Assembly (NCBI RefSeq): GCF_051106095.1
Contig: NC_135784.1
Span: 151,935,428-151,999,427 of the forward strand
Source: Pogona vitticeps
Taxonomy: Eukaryota; Chordata; Lepidosauria; Squamata; Agamidae
Length of the DNA stretch: 64,000 nucleotides
Reading direction: 5' to 3'
Shown: piece by piece, positions 1 through 11,218 of the stretch
How positions within the stretch are numbered: the stretch's first letter is position 1
How the letters are laid out: every line of letters begins with the position of its first letter
Notes under the pieces: model-generated
What the model saw: only the letters and a program-made list of their open reading frames with translations
Told to the model about the DNA's origin: nothing
The model's database searches: none
Made by a program: the position numbers and the translations under genes

Positions 1-725
1 TGACCTGGCTCAGCACTATAAGAGATACATGTACAGTAGGTGCCAAATATACCAGGCCAGGGGCAGCTTCAGGGAAGGGGATTTCTCATTCCAGAGACTG
101 TGGCTCTTTTCCTTCTCCACTCTGTTGCAACAGGCTCACCTACCCTTTTCAAGTGTGTGAGCAGTAGGTCAGAGCAGCAGCAGTGCCCCTTTATGATAAC
201 TTTTTCTCTTAGGCAGTAAAGCAGATTGGGTCTAGTGGGGAAACACGAGGACATAGCCAATTATTACAGCAGACAGAGATGGATCAGTCTGGAAGGCACA
301 CCCATTTACCCAAGACAATTCTAAAATCCAGAGGCAAAACTGCCACTAACCATTGTTTGCCAATTGAATACTTACAGAGACATCTTTTGTGTCTGTAGCT
401 GCTGAGATAAAGCTACATTTTGAAGAATTCAGTTAAGGATTTATTTTTATACAAAACCATGGCTGAAAATGTTTCTTGGATTACTACAATATCATAACAT
501 ATACGCTTTCAATTCCTGCAGGATTCTTCATCAGGCTGGTTATATATTTTAAAGATCTCCTCAAAAAGAATTCTGATGTCTGGATTCTATTTTTAGCTCT
601 TGACATTAATGTACAGTATATATAACTTTGCAAAATATCTATTGACAGGAGCAGCAATTTTACCAGTTTGTAAAATCTCACCGGAACTCTTTTAAGTTCT
701 ATTTTAATTACTTCAAACTCTTTTG
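1..725. other. Flanking sequence without recognised gene
   Basis: No exon, RNA gene or clear transposon was recognised here. In the order known from other vertebrates TAMALIN (GRASP) would be expected further downstream of ACVR1B, but none of its coding sequence is visible in this window. Confidence 0.4.
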
Positions 726-951
726 CTAGAGTGCATGTTTAAGTTGTTTAACTGCAAACTGTCTCAGCCTGTTGGAGAGGCAGAGTACAAATATTCTGAA
801 GAAATAAATAACTATAAACAAAATCAAGAGCTCTTCCACGTCTATATTTTTGTTTATAGTTATTTATTTCTTCAGAATACTTGTACTCTGCCTTTCCAAC
901 AGGTTGAGACAGTTTGCAATTAAACTTAAAACATGCACGCTGGCAAAAGTT
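726..951. repeat. Large imperfect inverted repeat at the 5' edge of an L1 fragment
   Basis: The left arm (about 726-822) and right arm (about 843-951) are reverse complements over roughly 90 bases with few mismatches. For example TATAGTTATTTATTTCTTC in the right arm pairs with the left arm. The spacer (about 825-842) contains AAGAGCTCTTCCAC, which occurs again just after the L1 tail at 1922-1935. Confidence 0.85.
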
Positions 952-1806
952 TGTTGGAAGTGTAAAAAAAAAATCCAGGGACTTACTATCATATGTGGTG
1001 GTCATGTGAAAAAGAAAAAAAATGGATACAGGTTTGGGAAATGGCAAAAGACATTGTTCAACAAAATTTAGATTTTAAACCTGAAATGTTATTATTGAAT
1101 ATAATGCCAGAAATGATTGAAAAGAAAATTAAATATAGTCTACTGTATATATTCAGAGCAGCTAAGTTTCTGGGCCCAAAAATGGAAGAATGTAGAGACA
1201 CCAATGATGAATGAGCTATTAACTAGACATGCTGTAAGAGGCACTACGGCAGATCTGGGCAAAGTGCAGCCCGAGGGCCACATACGGCCCGCGAGCAGTT
1301 CCTATCTGGCTCGCGGACAGTTCTGAACATCAAAACCATTTATAGCTTTTTGTCTAAAGTTGATCAGTTGCTTATCTTTAAGATACCACAAAAAATCTCT
1401 TTAGTATTTGTGAAGATTAACAAGTTTAAAATAAAAACAACCATAACTTCAGTGTTTCATTTTATTTTTAAGTAAAGTTGGTTCAGCCCCCGAACACAGT
1501 TCAGATTTTTCATGTGGCCCTCTTATAGAAATTAATTGCCCACCCCTGCACTACGGGATCAACCAAGAGACTTTATAAGGCAAAGCTGGAGGCTGATACA
1601 TAATTGGGCCCAGAAAAAGAAAGGAGCTTGGGGAAAACTTAAGCTTATAGCGAACTCAGTGCTCACTGAAATCCTCTTGAAGACATCTGAGGTCCAGACA
1701 ACGCTGAATTCTCCGATCCATAGGGGAGGAAGGATGGTTAGTTGGTAGTTTTCTTTTTTGTCTGTTTCGTTAATTATGTTAGATTGTTAATGTTTTTAAG
1801 TTTGTA
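945..1806 (+). mobile_element. L1 LINE fragment (C-terminal end of ORF2 and 3' tail), split by a hAT MITE
   Basis: The plus strand encodes pieces typical of the L1 ORF2 C-terminus: the cysteine motif CWKC, then MWWSCEKEKK, WEMAKDIVQQNLDFKPEMLLL and IKYSLLYIFRAAKFLGPKM. The fragment resumes at 1557 after a 299-bp insertion and ends in an AT-rich tail running into a TAA/AAAT microsatellite. It is 5' truncated and has small frame breaks, as is usual for L1 copies. Confidence 0.75.
1250..1548. mobile_element. hAT-type MITE with exact 8-bp target duplication
   Basis: The element starts CAGATCTGGGCAAAGTGCAG and ends GCCCACCCCTG, the usual ends of hAT-derived elements. It contains 'gcccgagggccacatacggc' and 'atgtggccctctt'. 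It is flanked by identical 8-mers CACTACGG at 1242-1249 and 1549-1556. It lies inside the L1 fragment and is therefore younger. Confidence 0.85.
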
Positions 1807-1842
<36 letters not shown>

Positions 1843-1883
1843 CATAATCATAATCATAATCATAATAATCATAATAATAATCA

Positions 1884-1922
<39 letters not shown>
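1806..1922 (+). repeat. Compound microsatellite (TAA/ATC then AAAT)
   Basis: About 13 ATA units, then alternating ATC/ATA units, then about 15 AAAT units, directly following the L1 3' end and probably grown from its tail. Confidence 0.9.
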
Positions 1923-2057
1923 AGAGCTCTTCCACTTCTACATGAGTTCCGAGTATCTGCTTTTGACTACATGCACATTGAAGTACTTTTATTTTTGTGA
2001 CATATTGACCTCCCAGAAGGTTCAAGTTGGCTAAGAAATAAATAATTATATATATCT

Positions 2058-2113
2058 GCTGAACTTAATGATTCTTGGGATCCCTTCCGGCTCTACAATT
2101 CCATGATTCTGCA
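2058..2113 (+). mobile_element. CR1-type 3' tail fragment
   Basis: The stretch GATCCCTTCCGGCTCTACAA followed by TTCCATGATTCT is the characteristic 3' terminus of CR1 LINEs and of SINEs that borrow it. Confidence 0.5.
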
Positions 2114-2557
2114 AACAAATGCAATCAAAGAGCTGAATTTCAAAGGTACAGATAAAGTCTTCTTCCACCCAGTGTTGCTGAATTTTCCACCTATGTAAAC
2201 TGGGCATTTGACAGTTTCACAAAACACATTCTCCTTTTGGGTGGCTTGGGCTCTCAGCAGCTGGTCTTAATTTTTAGCTACAAATGGACTCAGCACTGGC
2301 TGCCAAATATTTCAGTTAGGAATCAACAAAAGAACTGGGTGTCTGGGGACAGCTGGCTAGCAGCTGTAGGAAGATTGCACAAAGATTTATTTATTTCATT
2401 TTGGAAGCAGCCCCTGGAATGACGTGAGTTATGCACGGTTGCGTCTTCTGCGTTTGTTCTTTGGAACATCCATCCTTTGGAAGATATTCCGAGGAATCCC
2501 CTTCTCATCCTACGCAGTATTAAAAAGGAAATAACTAGGATTCCTTATGCCTAGTTA

Positions 2558-2828
2558 TAGTGGTGCCTCCATTTATGACCATAATCCATTCCAGAAGATG
2601 GATGTAACTGAAATGGTAGTAAGTTGAAGCTCCATTTCCAATAGCTACAAAGAAGCAGCCTCATTGCCTCCTACAGTTAGCAATTTGAATTTCCTGCCTT
2701 TCCCCCCTGCTTTTTTCTGTTTGTAAGTGGAAGCTCCGGTTGCAAGTAGAAGCAAAATTTTGCAGCAGGAGCTGGTCGTAACTCGAAATGGTCGTACATA
2801 GGGGCATTCGTAAGTCGAGGCACCACTG
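2558..2828. mobile_element. Tigger/pogo-like MITE
   Basis: Terminal inverted repeats TAGTGGTGCCTC...GAGGCACCACTG are flanked by TA on each side (2556-2557, 2829-2830). The interior repeats 'gtcgtaactcgaaatggtcg'-like words. Non-coding, 271 bp. Confidence 0.75.
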
Positions 2829-2964
2829 TATTTGAGTTAGTATGATGCACAAACTTTATGGTCAAAAAACTTTCATCAAGCCGACTGAGCTGCAACAGAG
2901 AAGTTGGAAAGAATTCTAACTTTTATTGAAAAGCTTTTTGAGGTACCAGAGAAGGTAATATCTA

Positions 2965-3233
2965 CCATGTTTTCCCGAAAATAGGGCAGGTTCTTATATT
3001 AATTTTTGTTCCAAAAATGCATTAGGGCTTATTTTCAGGGGATGTTTTATTTTTTTCATGCACAACTATCTACATTTATTCAAATACACTCATGTCATCT
3101 TCTTCTGGTTGCTGGAGGGCAGGGTTTCACTTAACTAGGGTTTATTTTGGGGATAGGGCTTATATTACAAGCATCCTGAAAAATCATACAAGGGCTTATT
3201 TTCAGGTTAGGTCTTATTTTCAGAGAAACACGG
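2965..3233. mobile_element. TA-flanked MITE of the 'CCCGAAAATA' family
   Basis: Ends are CCATGTTTTCCCGAAAATAG and AGAGAAACACGG with TA on both sides. The interior repeats GGGCTTATTTTCAGG several times. This 269-bp non-autonomous DNA element type is common in squamates. The TA target suggests Tc1/mariner machinery. Confidence 0.75.
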
Positions 3234-3235
3234 TA

Positions 3236-5193
3236 TTTAAGAGGTCCCAATAGTTAATCCCCATGTATGTCTACAAGGCCTGGAATAATGTGTAAGAACT
3301 TGTCAGAACATCTAGAAATGCCAAATGTGTTAAACTGCCATACCTCAGGTGAGCCTGCTGGTTCCTATCACCCAGTAAGGCCAATCCTGATTGGCAGCAG
3401 GTCTCCAGGCATTCTCTCTTCTAGTCCTGCTTCGGGACCCCTGGAGGTCTCCAATGTAAGCACTGATCACACCTAATCCTTCTTCGCTTTTGAAGTCAGA
3501 AAAGATGTATGGGGTCTTAGGGTTGGTAGAATGATCTAATGAAAATTAAAAAAGAAGTAGAAACTACTGCTGGTTCATGTTCTGTACCATATGTGTATAA
3601 AAAACATATAGAGTACACTTCCTAAATCTATTGTGCCTACATTTTTTCATTTGGGGGCAAAACTATCTCTGGGTTAAAATTAGACAATTCAAACAACTCT
3701 CAAATAACAAACTCCTTAAAAATCCTCTTCAGCTGCTTGTCCTCAAACAACATAAGCTTATACTATTTGAGAACAAGTTTGCTAGTATATGAAAATAGGA
3801 GGGGAAATACCAAGTCTGAATGTATTATTTTATTGTAATACCTTGATTCCGTATGATACAATATTATCTCTGTAGTGCACCTCCACGTAAGATCTTTGTT
3901 TTTGAAGCAATGCCATTGAGTTGTGCTGACATTCTATCTGTCTCAAATGCCTATCAAAATTAAAGGAGAAGGGTGCCTTTGAAATGCAAAATTGAGGAGC
4001 AGATGGCAAGCTCCCATCTCACACCCAAATTAACCCCCTAATTGCATTTGGCTGATACTTAAGGGTAGGTAAGGCACCATAATGTTGTTAAGGGATAAAG
4101 GGGGAGCAGGGAACATACTCTCACAACATGCTCTGCTCATGTGGTGAGATTTTTAATCACAGAAAATAGGATGAACAGTTAACCTTCTCTTATGCAAAGA
4201 GCCGCTTAAATGGGGAAAATATATTCTCTTAAACTAATGGAAGATGGGAGTGGGAGGATGGGATCCTTAACTTTTGTTACATATATCCAATAGACTTCAA
4301 GCTGAATAAGCTTGTTACTGGCACTGAAAATCCTCTAGCAGAAATGTAAGATGACATTTTCACAAGAGTAAAAGATTTAGCTTTTATCCTCCTCTCCTTC
4401 TTATGCTCCACATCTGTCTATTCTGGATGCTTACCATCTGAATGCTATACATGGAAGAGAAATATAGGGCAGACTGGACTTAGGCTGTAAATGTTTTGGC
4501 TTGGGAGCAAAGGATAAGGAACCATGGGGTTGACCTCTACTCCACACTTAACCTAGTGTTTCCCCAACTCTTAAAAGATTTAGAGTACTCTTTTTTCCCC
4601 CTCCAGGTTCTCTTTGCTTAAAGCAATCTATGCATATTCCCAATGAAATGTGCCCAGTAGAAGAACCTTCTCTTACTTTGTGTCCTATACAGATACACTT
4701 ACTCCTGCTATTATTTATTATTAGAGATATTTATTGATTTTATTGTCTACCAAGGCCCCCAAACTGATGCATAATTAAACAGAAAACATTATTTAAAAAG
4801 CTTTAGAAACACTTAACAGCTAATGTTAAAAACCTATTTTTTAAAAGCCAAAGGCTACATAGAATAATCCTGACTACCTACTGAAAACGTAGGAAGTATA
4901 TAGCAATCTGATTTCCCTTGGGAGGAAGTTTTCAATCAAAGTGCTGCTATAGAGAAAGCCTAGCCTCTTATAGACAACAATCAAACCTCCCGGACTGGTG
5001 GGACAAACAAGAGGGCCTTAATGAAATATTTCAAATTCCAGGCAGGATCATGCAGGATGCTGTGCCTCCTGTTTTTACATGTGTCATATTATAATCCTGA
5101 TAATACGTGGCTTCCTCTCTTCCTTAAGACTGCCACTGTCTCAAGGCCTGCATAAATCCAAAAGGACAGGCTTCGGGATGCAGCTGTGTAGCT
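3236..5193. other. Intergenic stretch without recognised feature
   Basis: No exon or clear repeat was recognised over these 2 kb. Only short open frames without recognisable domains were found. Confidence 0.4.
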
Positions 5194-5430
5194 TTTCTTC
5201 TTCTTCTTGTTTAGTCATTAAGTTGTGTCTGACTCTTCGTGACCCCATGGACCAGAGCACGTCAAGCCCCCCTGTCTTCCACTGCCTCCCAGGGTTGGGT
5301 CAAATTCATGTTGGTAACTTCAATGACACTGTCCAACCCATCCTGTCGTCCCCTTCTCCTCCTGCCTTCACACTTCCCCAACAACAGAGTCTTTTCCAGG
5401 GAGGTAGCTTTTCATAGTGGAAGGTAAAAT
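5194..5430 (-). mobile_element. BovB (RTE clade) LINE 3' end
   Basis: Read on the minus strand it runs from GGAAAAGACTCTGTTGTTGG through GGAGAAGGGGACGACAGGAT and CCATGGGGTCACGAAGAGTC to AGACACAACTTAATGACTAA and a short AAG-rich tail. It matches the known 3' end of BovB, also familiar as ruminant Bov-A2/Bov-B. Only the non-coding terminus remains. Confidence 0.85.
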
Positions 5431-5481
5431 ATTAGCCATAGGCATGGCCCTTATTGTCACTGCCTTCATATTTACATATTC

Positions 5482-5565
5482 TAGTGAACGGGTTCCCAAC
5501 CTAGGGGTTGAGATCCCCAAGGGGATCACAAAGTGTTTTCTGGGGATAGGTGGAGAGTTGCCACC
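5482..5565. mobile_element. Possible hAT-type MITE end
   Basis: GGGTTCCCAACCTAGGGGTT followed by GAGATCCCCAAGGGGATCAC resembles the end of many hAT MITEs. The other end was not found and may have been lost to the neighbouring insertion. Confidence 0.35.
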
Positions 5566-5585
5566 ATTATTTTTATTTGCAATTA

Positions 5586-6693
5586 CAGTAGGGCCTCCAT
5601 ATCCACTGGGGATTGTTTTCAAGCCTCCTGCAGATTAAAAAAGTGGATAATAATGAATTCTATACATGTATATATATTGCAGGGTAAAGGGGAAAAAGCC
5701 CCAGAAAAAATATATTCAATGCATTACCAGATGTGAAAGAGAGTTGATGGAAAGGAGAGCGTCATCTCCTCCAGAGAACAAAAATGTTGTGATCAGAAAA
5801 GAAGGGGAGAAAGAAGTGGAGGAACAGTGAATCAAATAGAAGAGGGTTAAAACAGAAGTCTGCCTAGTGGAAGGGAAAGGAGGAGTTAAAGATTGTGTGG
5901 GAAGAGGAGATAAAAGGGGCGACAGGAGAGCGGAAGTTTTGGATTTCAACAGGGGAGAAAAAGGAGGATGAAAGGAGCTGCAAGTGAGTGAGTGAATTAT
6001 TGAAAAACTTCCCTAATCTCAGAGTGGGAGGCCTGCTACTTCACCCACTTCCTGGGGGAGGAGAGGTGATGATCACCGAGATATTGGAATAGATGGTGGT
6101 CGTCTTCCTGAGAGGACGGGGTCGCTCGAAGAAGGTGGTACGTCCCGACCCTACCTACAACAAGCCACCTCCGGAGGGGGATTAGGCTCGCCACCCGTAC
6201 TGTGGCACAATCTGTGCGGTCCAGAGTGCCTCAATGAGGAATCCTACAGACAAAGAGCGTTTTTGTCCAGCTCCCCAATAGTAAGAGGGAACACCTATTA
6301 TGGAGACCACACAATGTTTGAAGGACAGTTGTTAGACTTGAATCATGTTTACCCTACTGAAGTTGTCGTTGACACCCCTGAACACAAGTTAAATAAATCT
6401 GTTAACAGTTTACAAGAGCCCGTGCTTTATTTTTCCGTGCCAAATTTGGAACTGTCAAGGAATTACAGTACAAAGAACCCAATCACACCAGACCTGGCCA
6501 TTAGAGGGTGCCAGAGACCATGTTATGTATTATTCATTAACAAGTATTCATAGTGTGCTCTCTGGCCCCCTCTTCTGGCCAGTTCTATTAATACATGTGA
6601 AAATATTTTTTTTCTGGATCTTTTCTTTTATTATCAATATTTTTCGACCGTGAATAAGTGAATACGGATCCCGTACATAAGGTGGTCCTACTG
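5586..6693. mobile_element. Tigger/MER2-like element with about 850 bp of unplaced interior
   Basis: The left end CAGTAGGGCCTCCATATCCA and right end (reverse complement) CAGTAGGACCACCTTATGTA are each next to TA (5584-5585, 6694-6695). Near the right end is a hairpin (about 6496-6578) with arms of GGCC-AGAGGG-CCAGAGA type. The interior from about 5700 to 6490 has a purine-rich part, then a GC-richer part (about 6090-6240), and an open frame of 96 codons (6263-6553) that I do not recognise. Two neighbouring fragments rather than one element remain possible. Confidence 0.5.
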
Positions 6694-6695
6694 TA

Positions 6696-8529
6696 CTTTA
6701 TATATTTATTACATTAAATATGGTATACACAATGCTGTTTTATCTTAATCCTTTTGTTCCACAGATAATTTTAATCTGAACTGGAATTGCTGGCAACCAA
6801 GAGTTTTTAGTTATTTCTATACCCCTTTGAGTGGATTTGCCTCTTATGCATGCACATTGCTCCTGCTTCCTCTGAAAGAGCCACTCTTGCTTCTCTTTGC
6901 TTCTCCACATCCACCTTTAGTGGACTGATGTCAAGCTTTTGGACCTGAGTGAGCTCAGCTCAGAGAGGCGTGCTGACACACAAGATGGTGACAGAATTTA
7001 AAGTTTTTGCCATCTTTGCCAGTGGTGCCTTTTGCTTCACCTGAGTATCTGGCTTTTCCAGGCGCAACCGTGGCAGTGCAGTGAAGGGAGAGTGGATCTG
7101 GGGCAGAGAAATGCCTCCAGAGCCTGCTGGAGGAAGGCAAGAGAAGAAAAAAAAAGTGAGGAAAGAGAGCCATTCCTTTTAAAGATAATTGGCAGAAGGG
7201 AATAGTGATCACAACTGCTGCTTTTGTTTCACTGTCTGTGAAAAGGGTAAAACACTGGAATAAAAAGTGCTTAAAGAAATGTTAAAAGGAACAATACAAA
7301 AGCAACATGAGCCAACAATAAAGTGTGGAATGCCTTTGGCTGTCTAGCCACAAATTTATCCATCATCCTCAAATTCTGACTAAAGGGATAAGAAAATGGG
7401 AGAGTAAAGTGCCAGAAGGCTATATGAATTGTGCAATCCCCCAGTTGTAAAAAAGGCCCTTCTAACCTAACTTCTGTTCTGGAACCTTATCAAAAAGCAA
7501 CTTCCACCATATTGAAAGCGTTACACGTCTATTTGTCTTAAGTGCCCATTTCTACATACATTTTAATGGGAGTGAAACTCTTGTAAACCCAGTGGGGTTT
7601 ATTTTCAAGTAAACACAAATAAGATTTGCACATTACACAAAAACAGAAAGAACAATACAGTAAATACAAGTTGTGTGGATTTTCCCATCCTTTCACATAA
7701 TTTGCACATGGGAAATGTGCAAACTATCTCTTTAAGGAACAGGAAATGCTGCATATTAGCATTCTGACTAAAATCCTACTGCTTGCCTTTTTCTTACAAC
7801 AAAGCCTGATTCTCCTCAATAAAAAGCACTTCCTACAGGCATCATTAACATAACCACTGCACATAGGACTAGCATACTGAAGTTCTTTCTGTATCATCCC
7901 TGTGCTATCTAGTTTTGTACTTCAATAGTGAACCCTGTGGAGAATTGACAGTCTTTGCTATCTGCTTATTCTGTTCCGTTCCCTCAATTGATATTGGCTG
8001 AAATCCTGCTGGCATAGATATTCCTGTGGAAAGATGGTAACATCATGAGCAGGGAGAGATTTTCAGTAATGGAAGACTTCTTCCTTCAATGCCATCCATG
8101 GCTTTTCTGACTTGGGAGTTATCTCTTTAATTGAGTAGAAGTTGTGGGAGCCATGGGATGGGAGAAGGAAGTCTTTAATCACCAAATATTGGACTATGTT
8201 GCCAAGAAGAGGCAAATTTTCAGTAATAAAAAGACTTTCACCTACCACCCAATTGCTTTCATTCAATTTTGAAGTCAGAAAAGCCACAGGAGAGCAAAGT
8301 TTTTCATTACTGAATATGTCCCCCTGCTAGTGACAATATCACCCTTAGCTATGCCAACAGGACTTCAGCCATTAAAATACAAGTACTGTATACATATTGC
8401 TGCAGTACATTCAAAACAGAATTAATCACAACAGAAAAGATCAGAGAGGTTACGTGAATAAAAACAAACTTTTAATATAATGTACAACAGAAAATTGGAC
8501 AGCTTCATTTTTATATTAAAACAAAAGAT
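6696..8529. other. Stretch between the Tigger-like element and the ACVR1B 3' end
   Basis: No exon or clear repeat family was recognised. AT-rich and without long open frames. Confidence 0.4.
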
Positions 8530-8546
8530 TTCTTTCCTATATTACA

Positions 8547-8552
8547 TTTATT
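8547..8552 (-). promoter_or_regulatory. Candidate distal polyadenylation signal of ACVR1B
   Basis: On the minus strand this reads AATAAA, followed 25-35 bases later by a T-rich stretch with TTTTGTTTT. It is the most distal hexamer seen in the AT-rich tail before repeats begin. Other hexamers at 9287-9292 and 11114-11119 could also be used. Confidence 0.45.
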
Positions 8553-9473
8553 TACATTTGCATACTGAGGAGGTAAAGTGTCTAAGTGGCTATTTTACAG
8601 TCTTTTCCTAGTAAAACATAGAAAACCTGAAACAAATATAAAGGTCAAGTAGGATCCAAGGACAAGAGGACAAAAAGAAGGGGAAATGGGAGGCAGAGAA
8701 AAGACAATTGTACCAACAATTATCTTATTCTGAAGCCAGTCTGCTACCTGCCAAAAGTTTAACAGCCAAGAACCCATACATTCCATTTTTTAGATATGAA
8801 AGAAATGATTAAGGGCACTGCAAATGAATGTCTCCATTCAGAGGTTAATACCACCACTCTTTGATTTGATGCCAAGGTGAACCTTGCTGGTTGTTACCTA
8901 GCAGGAAAAAATAACTTGAAATCTGTTGCATGAAGTTGGGTTACTGAGATCACTGAAGTAGACATATTAACAGAGATCGTGTTATGGCTACTGCTTTCCA
9001 CCATTCTCTTAGATAACCTTGGTTAATATTATAAAGAATTTTGGCTGATCACTGAAAAGTTTTTATATTTTCTGCCAACTTTTTCATTTTAATCATGGAA
9101 GGGGGATCAGGAATAAAATTCTGTGAAACCAATAGGTTTCCTATCCAAACACATTTTTGGTGCAGATGAATAGTAAAAGCAGAAAAAAAATTCCCTTTCC
9201 ACCTCTTGAAATTTGTACCTACTGTCAACTCTTACCTTTATAACAGAAAAAATCCAAATAAGCATCTGGCATACCCTGCTAAAACGTTTATTTTAATGCT
9301 CTTTGGTGAATACCTTTCTGCTCTTCTCCTATGGCTGCAGATTTGAATTAAACAAATTTCTGCTGAAAATTTGCAAAGCTCTGTGGATAAAGAATGATGA
9401 AAAACTGATACAAACAGAGACCTAATTTCAAGCACATGAATGAGTCATGTATGGAAACATGCACAGCATGATC

Positions 9474-9623
9474 AGCAGGAAAGATAAAAATAAATGATTT
9501 TTAAAAATCAAATTGATTTAAACCATGATTTTAATAAAAAACCAATTTTTATATAAATGTCACAAAAATCTTTTGATTTAAATCATAATTCAAATTAATT
9601 TGATTTAAATCAAATCCACCCTG
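9474..9623. mobile_element. AT-rich palindromic MITE-like element, copy 1
   Basis: Rich in TTGATTTAAATCAAATC-type words, ending AATCAAATCCACCCTG. The left end GCAGGAAAGATAAAAATAAA corresponds to the left end of the better preserved copy at 32354-32502. It lies within the probable ACVR1B 3' UTR. Confidence 0.55.
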
Positions 9624-11116
9624 AGATTAGTAATTGTGATACAACCTGCTGTCTTTTAAATACAAGACAACAGAGTTGTACAAGGTGTAGTTACCAGGTG
9701 CCTACATTAACTCCCTAAATATAGTGTAAGAGAAAGGAAAAGAGAATGAAAGAGAGGAACAAATTACTGTAACACATTAATTAGGTAAATAGCACTCCAA
9801 TTCAAATTGCCTTTATAAGAAACATAATCTGCTGATCTGAATAGAATCTACCTCTAGGTTTGGCAACTAGGATTGCAAAATCACAGAAGTGAAATACTGT
9901 ATGTATTAGAAGTGATCTGCAAAAATTCTTGCAATGTGCCTATCAGAAGAACGAGTCTTTCAAATTAATTTCTTATACCCAACAAAAGTTCATCCTACAG
10001 TCCACACCACAGAATTTCAAAGGACAATTGAAGCTCCAAAGAGTCTTTTGTTTTAAATCAAGGAGGATTCACACAATGGAACTGTTGCATATGCAACATA
10101 CATGTGTACCATCCAGAATCTTTGTGATCTTCAGCCTCCAGTGCCAACAACCAAGTACAACCTTTTTCTTATTTACAGGAATGGACAATCTATATAAACA
10201 TCAAGGTATCTTTCATCTTAGATCTGAGATGAGATGATTTTTGTGAGCTGTTTCCCTCTTCTGGAAATGTGTGGTAGCCTCTGGTTCAGAAATGATCAAG
10301 ATGAATTTACAGAAAAAGACAAGTTTTACAATCAGAAGTACAAATTCCACATCTCCTTCTGTGAATAACAGTGCCTGAGATTTCAAAACACAAGTAGCTT
10401 GTTTCAAACCCAAAGGAGAACATTAAAACTGATTCCAAAGCACAACACAACAGTTCATCAACTTTACACACTACACAATTAAGGACAAGGGAAGGGGAAG
10501 AAGGGAGAGACAGACACACACAATGTACGCTAACAACCACCCACCCACACAGACAGCAAATACATAATGTTTTACAGTCTTAAAAAACACCCAGTCTCAG
10601 AGTGGAGACACCTCCCCTCAGATATCAGGGCTCAAGATTTGAATACAAATAGTTCCAGTGTAAAATTGAGCTCTGTGCATTTTTTCAGGTTTTTTTGCAG
10701 TGATTTCTTTAAAAACAGAACGAGAGGTAATTATCAATTTTACTTCTCTTACAAAGAATAGTAAAAAAAGTTAAAATCCAGACCCACCCATTAAAATAAG
10801 AATTAAACAAAATTAATCAAACCACTCCAGTTAAAAGTTATGGCTTCAGGAGTTATCTACCACAAACACCCAACCCCCACACAATGGAGTTTTAATGAAT
10901 TATTTGTACCATAATACAATCTCAGGCTGTACCAACACAAAAATGACAGCCAAACCAGTTTTACTAAACCTTGATCATTTAAATGAAACAAAATGCATGC
11001 AGTTAATCCACTCCCAACCCTCCCCCACCACCCGCCTCGTGACTGACAGAAACTTCTAGAATATGGGGGACCATATGTGTATATATATCTATATATATAT
11101 ATACATATCTATATTT

Positions 11117-11218
<102 letters not shown>

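Noticed and set aside
1774-2025. Minus-strand frame with poly-Ile/Met
   Set aside because: Translation of the TAA/ATC and AAAT microsatellite.
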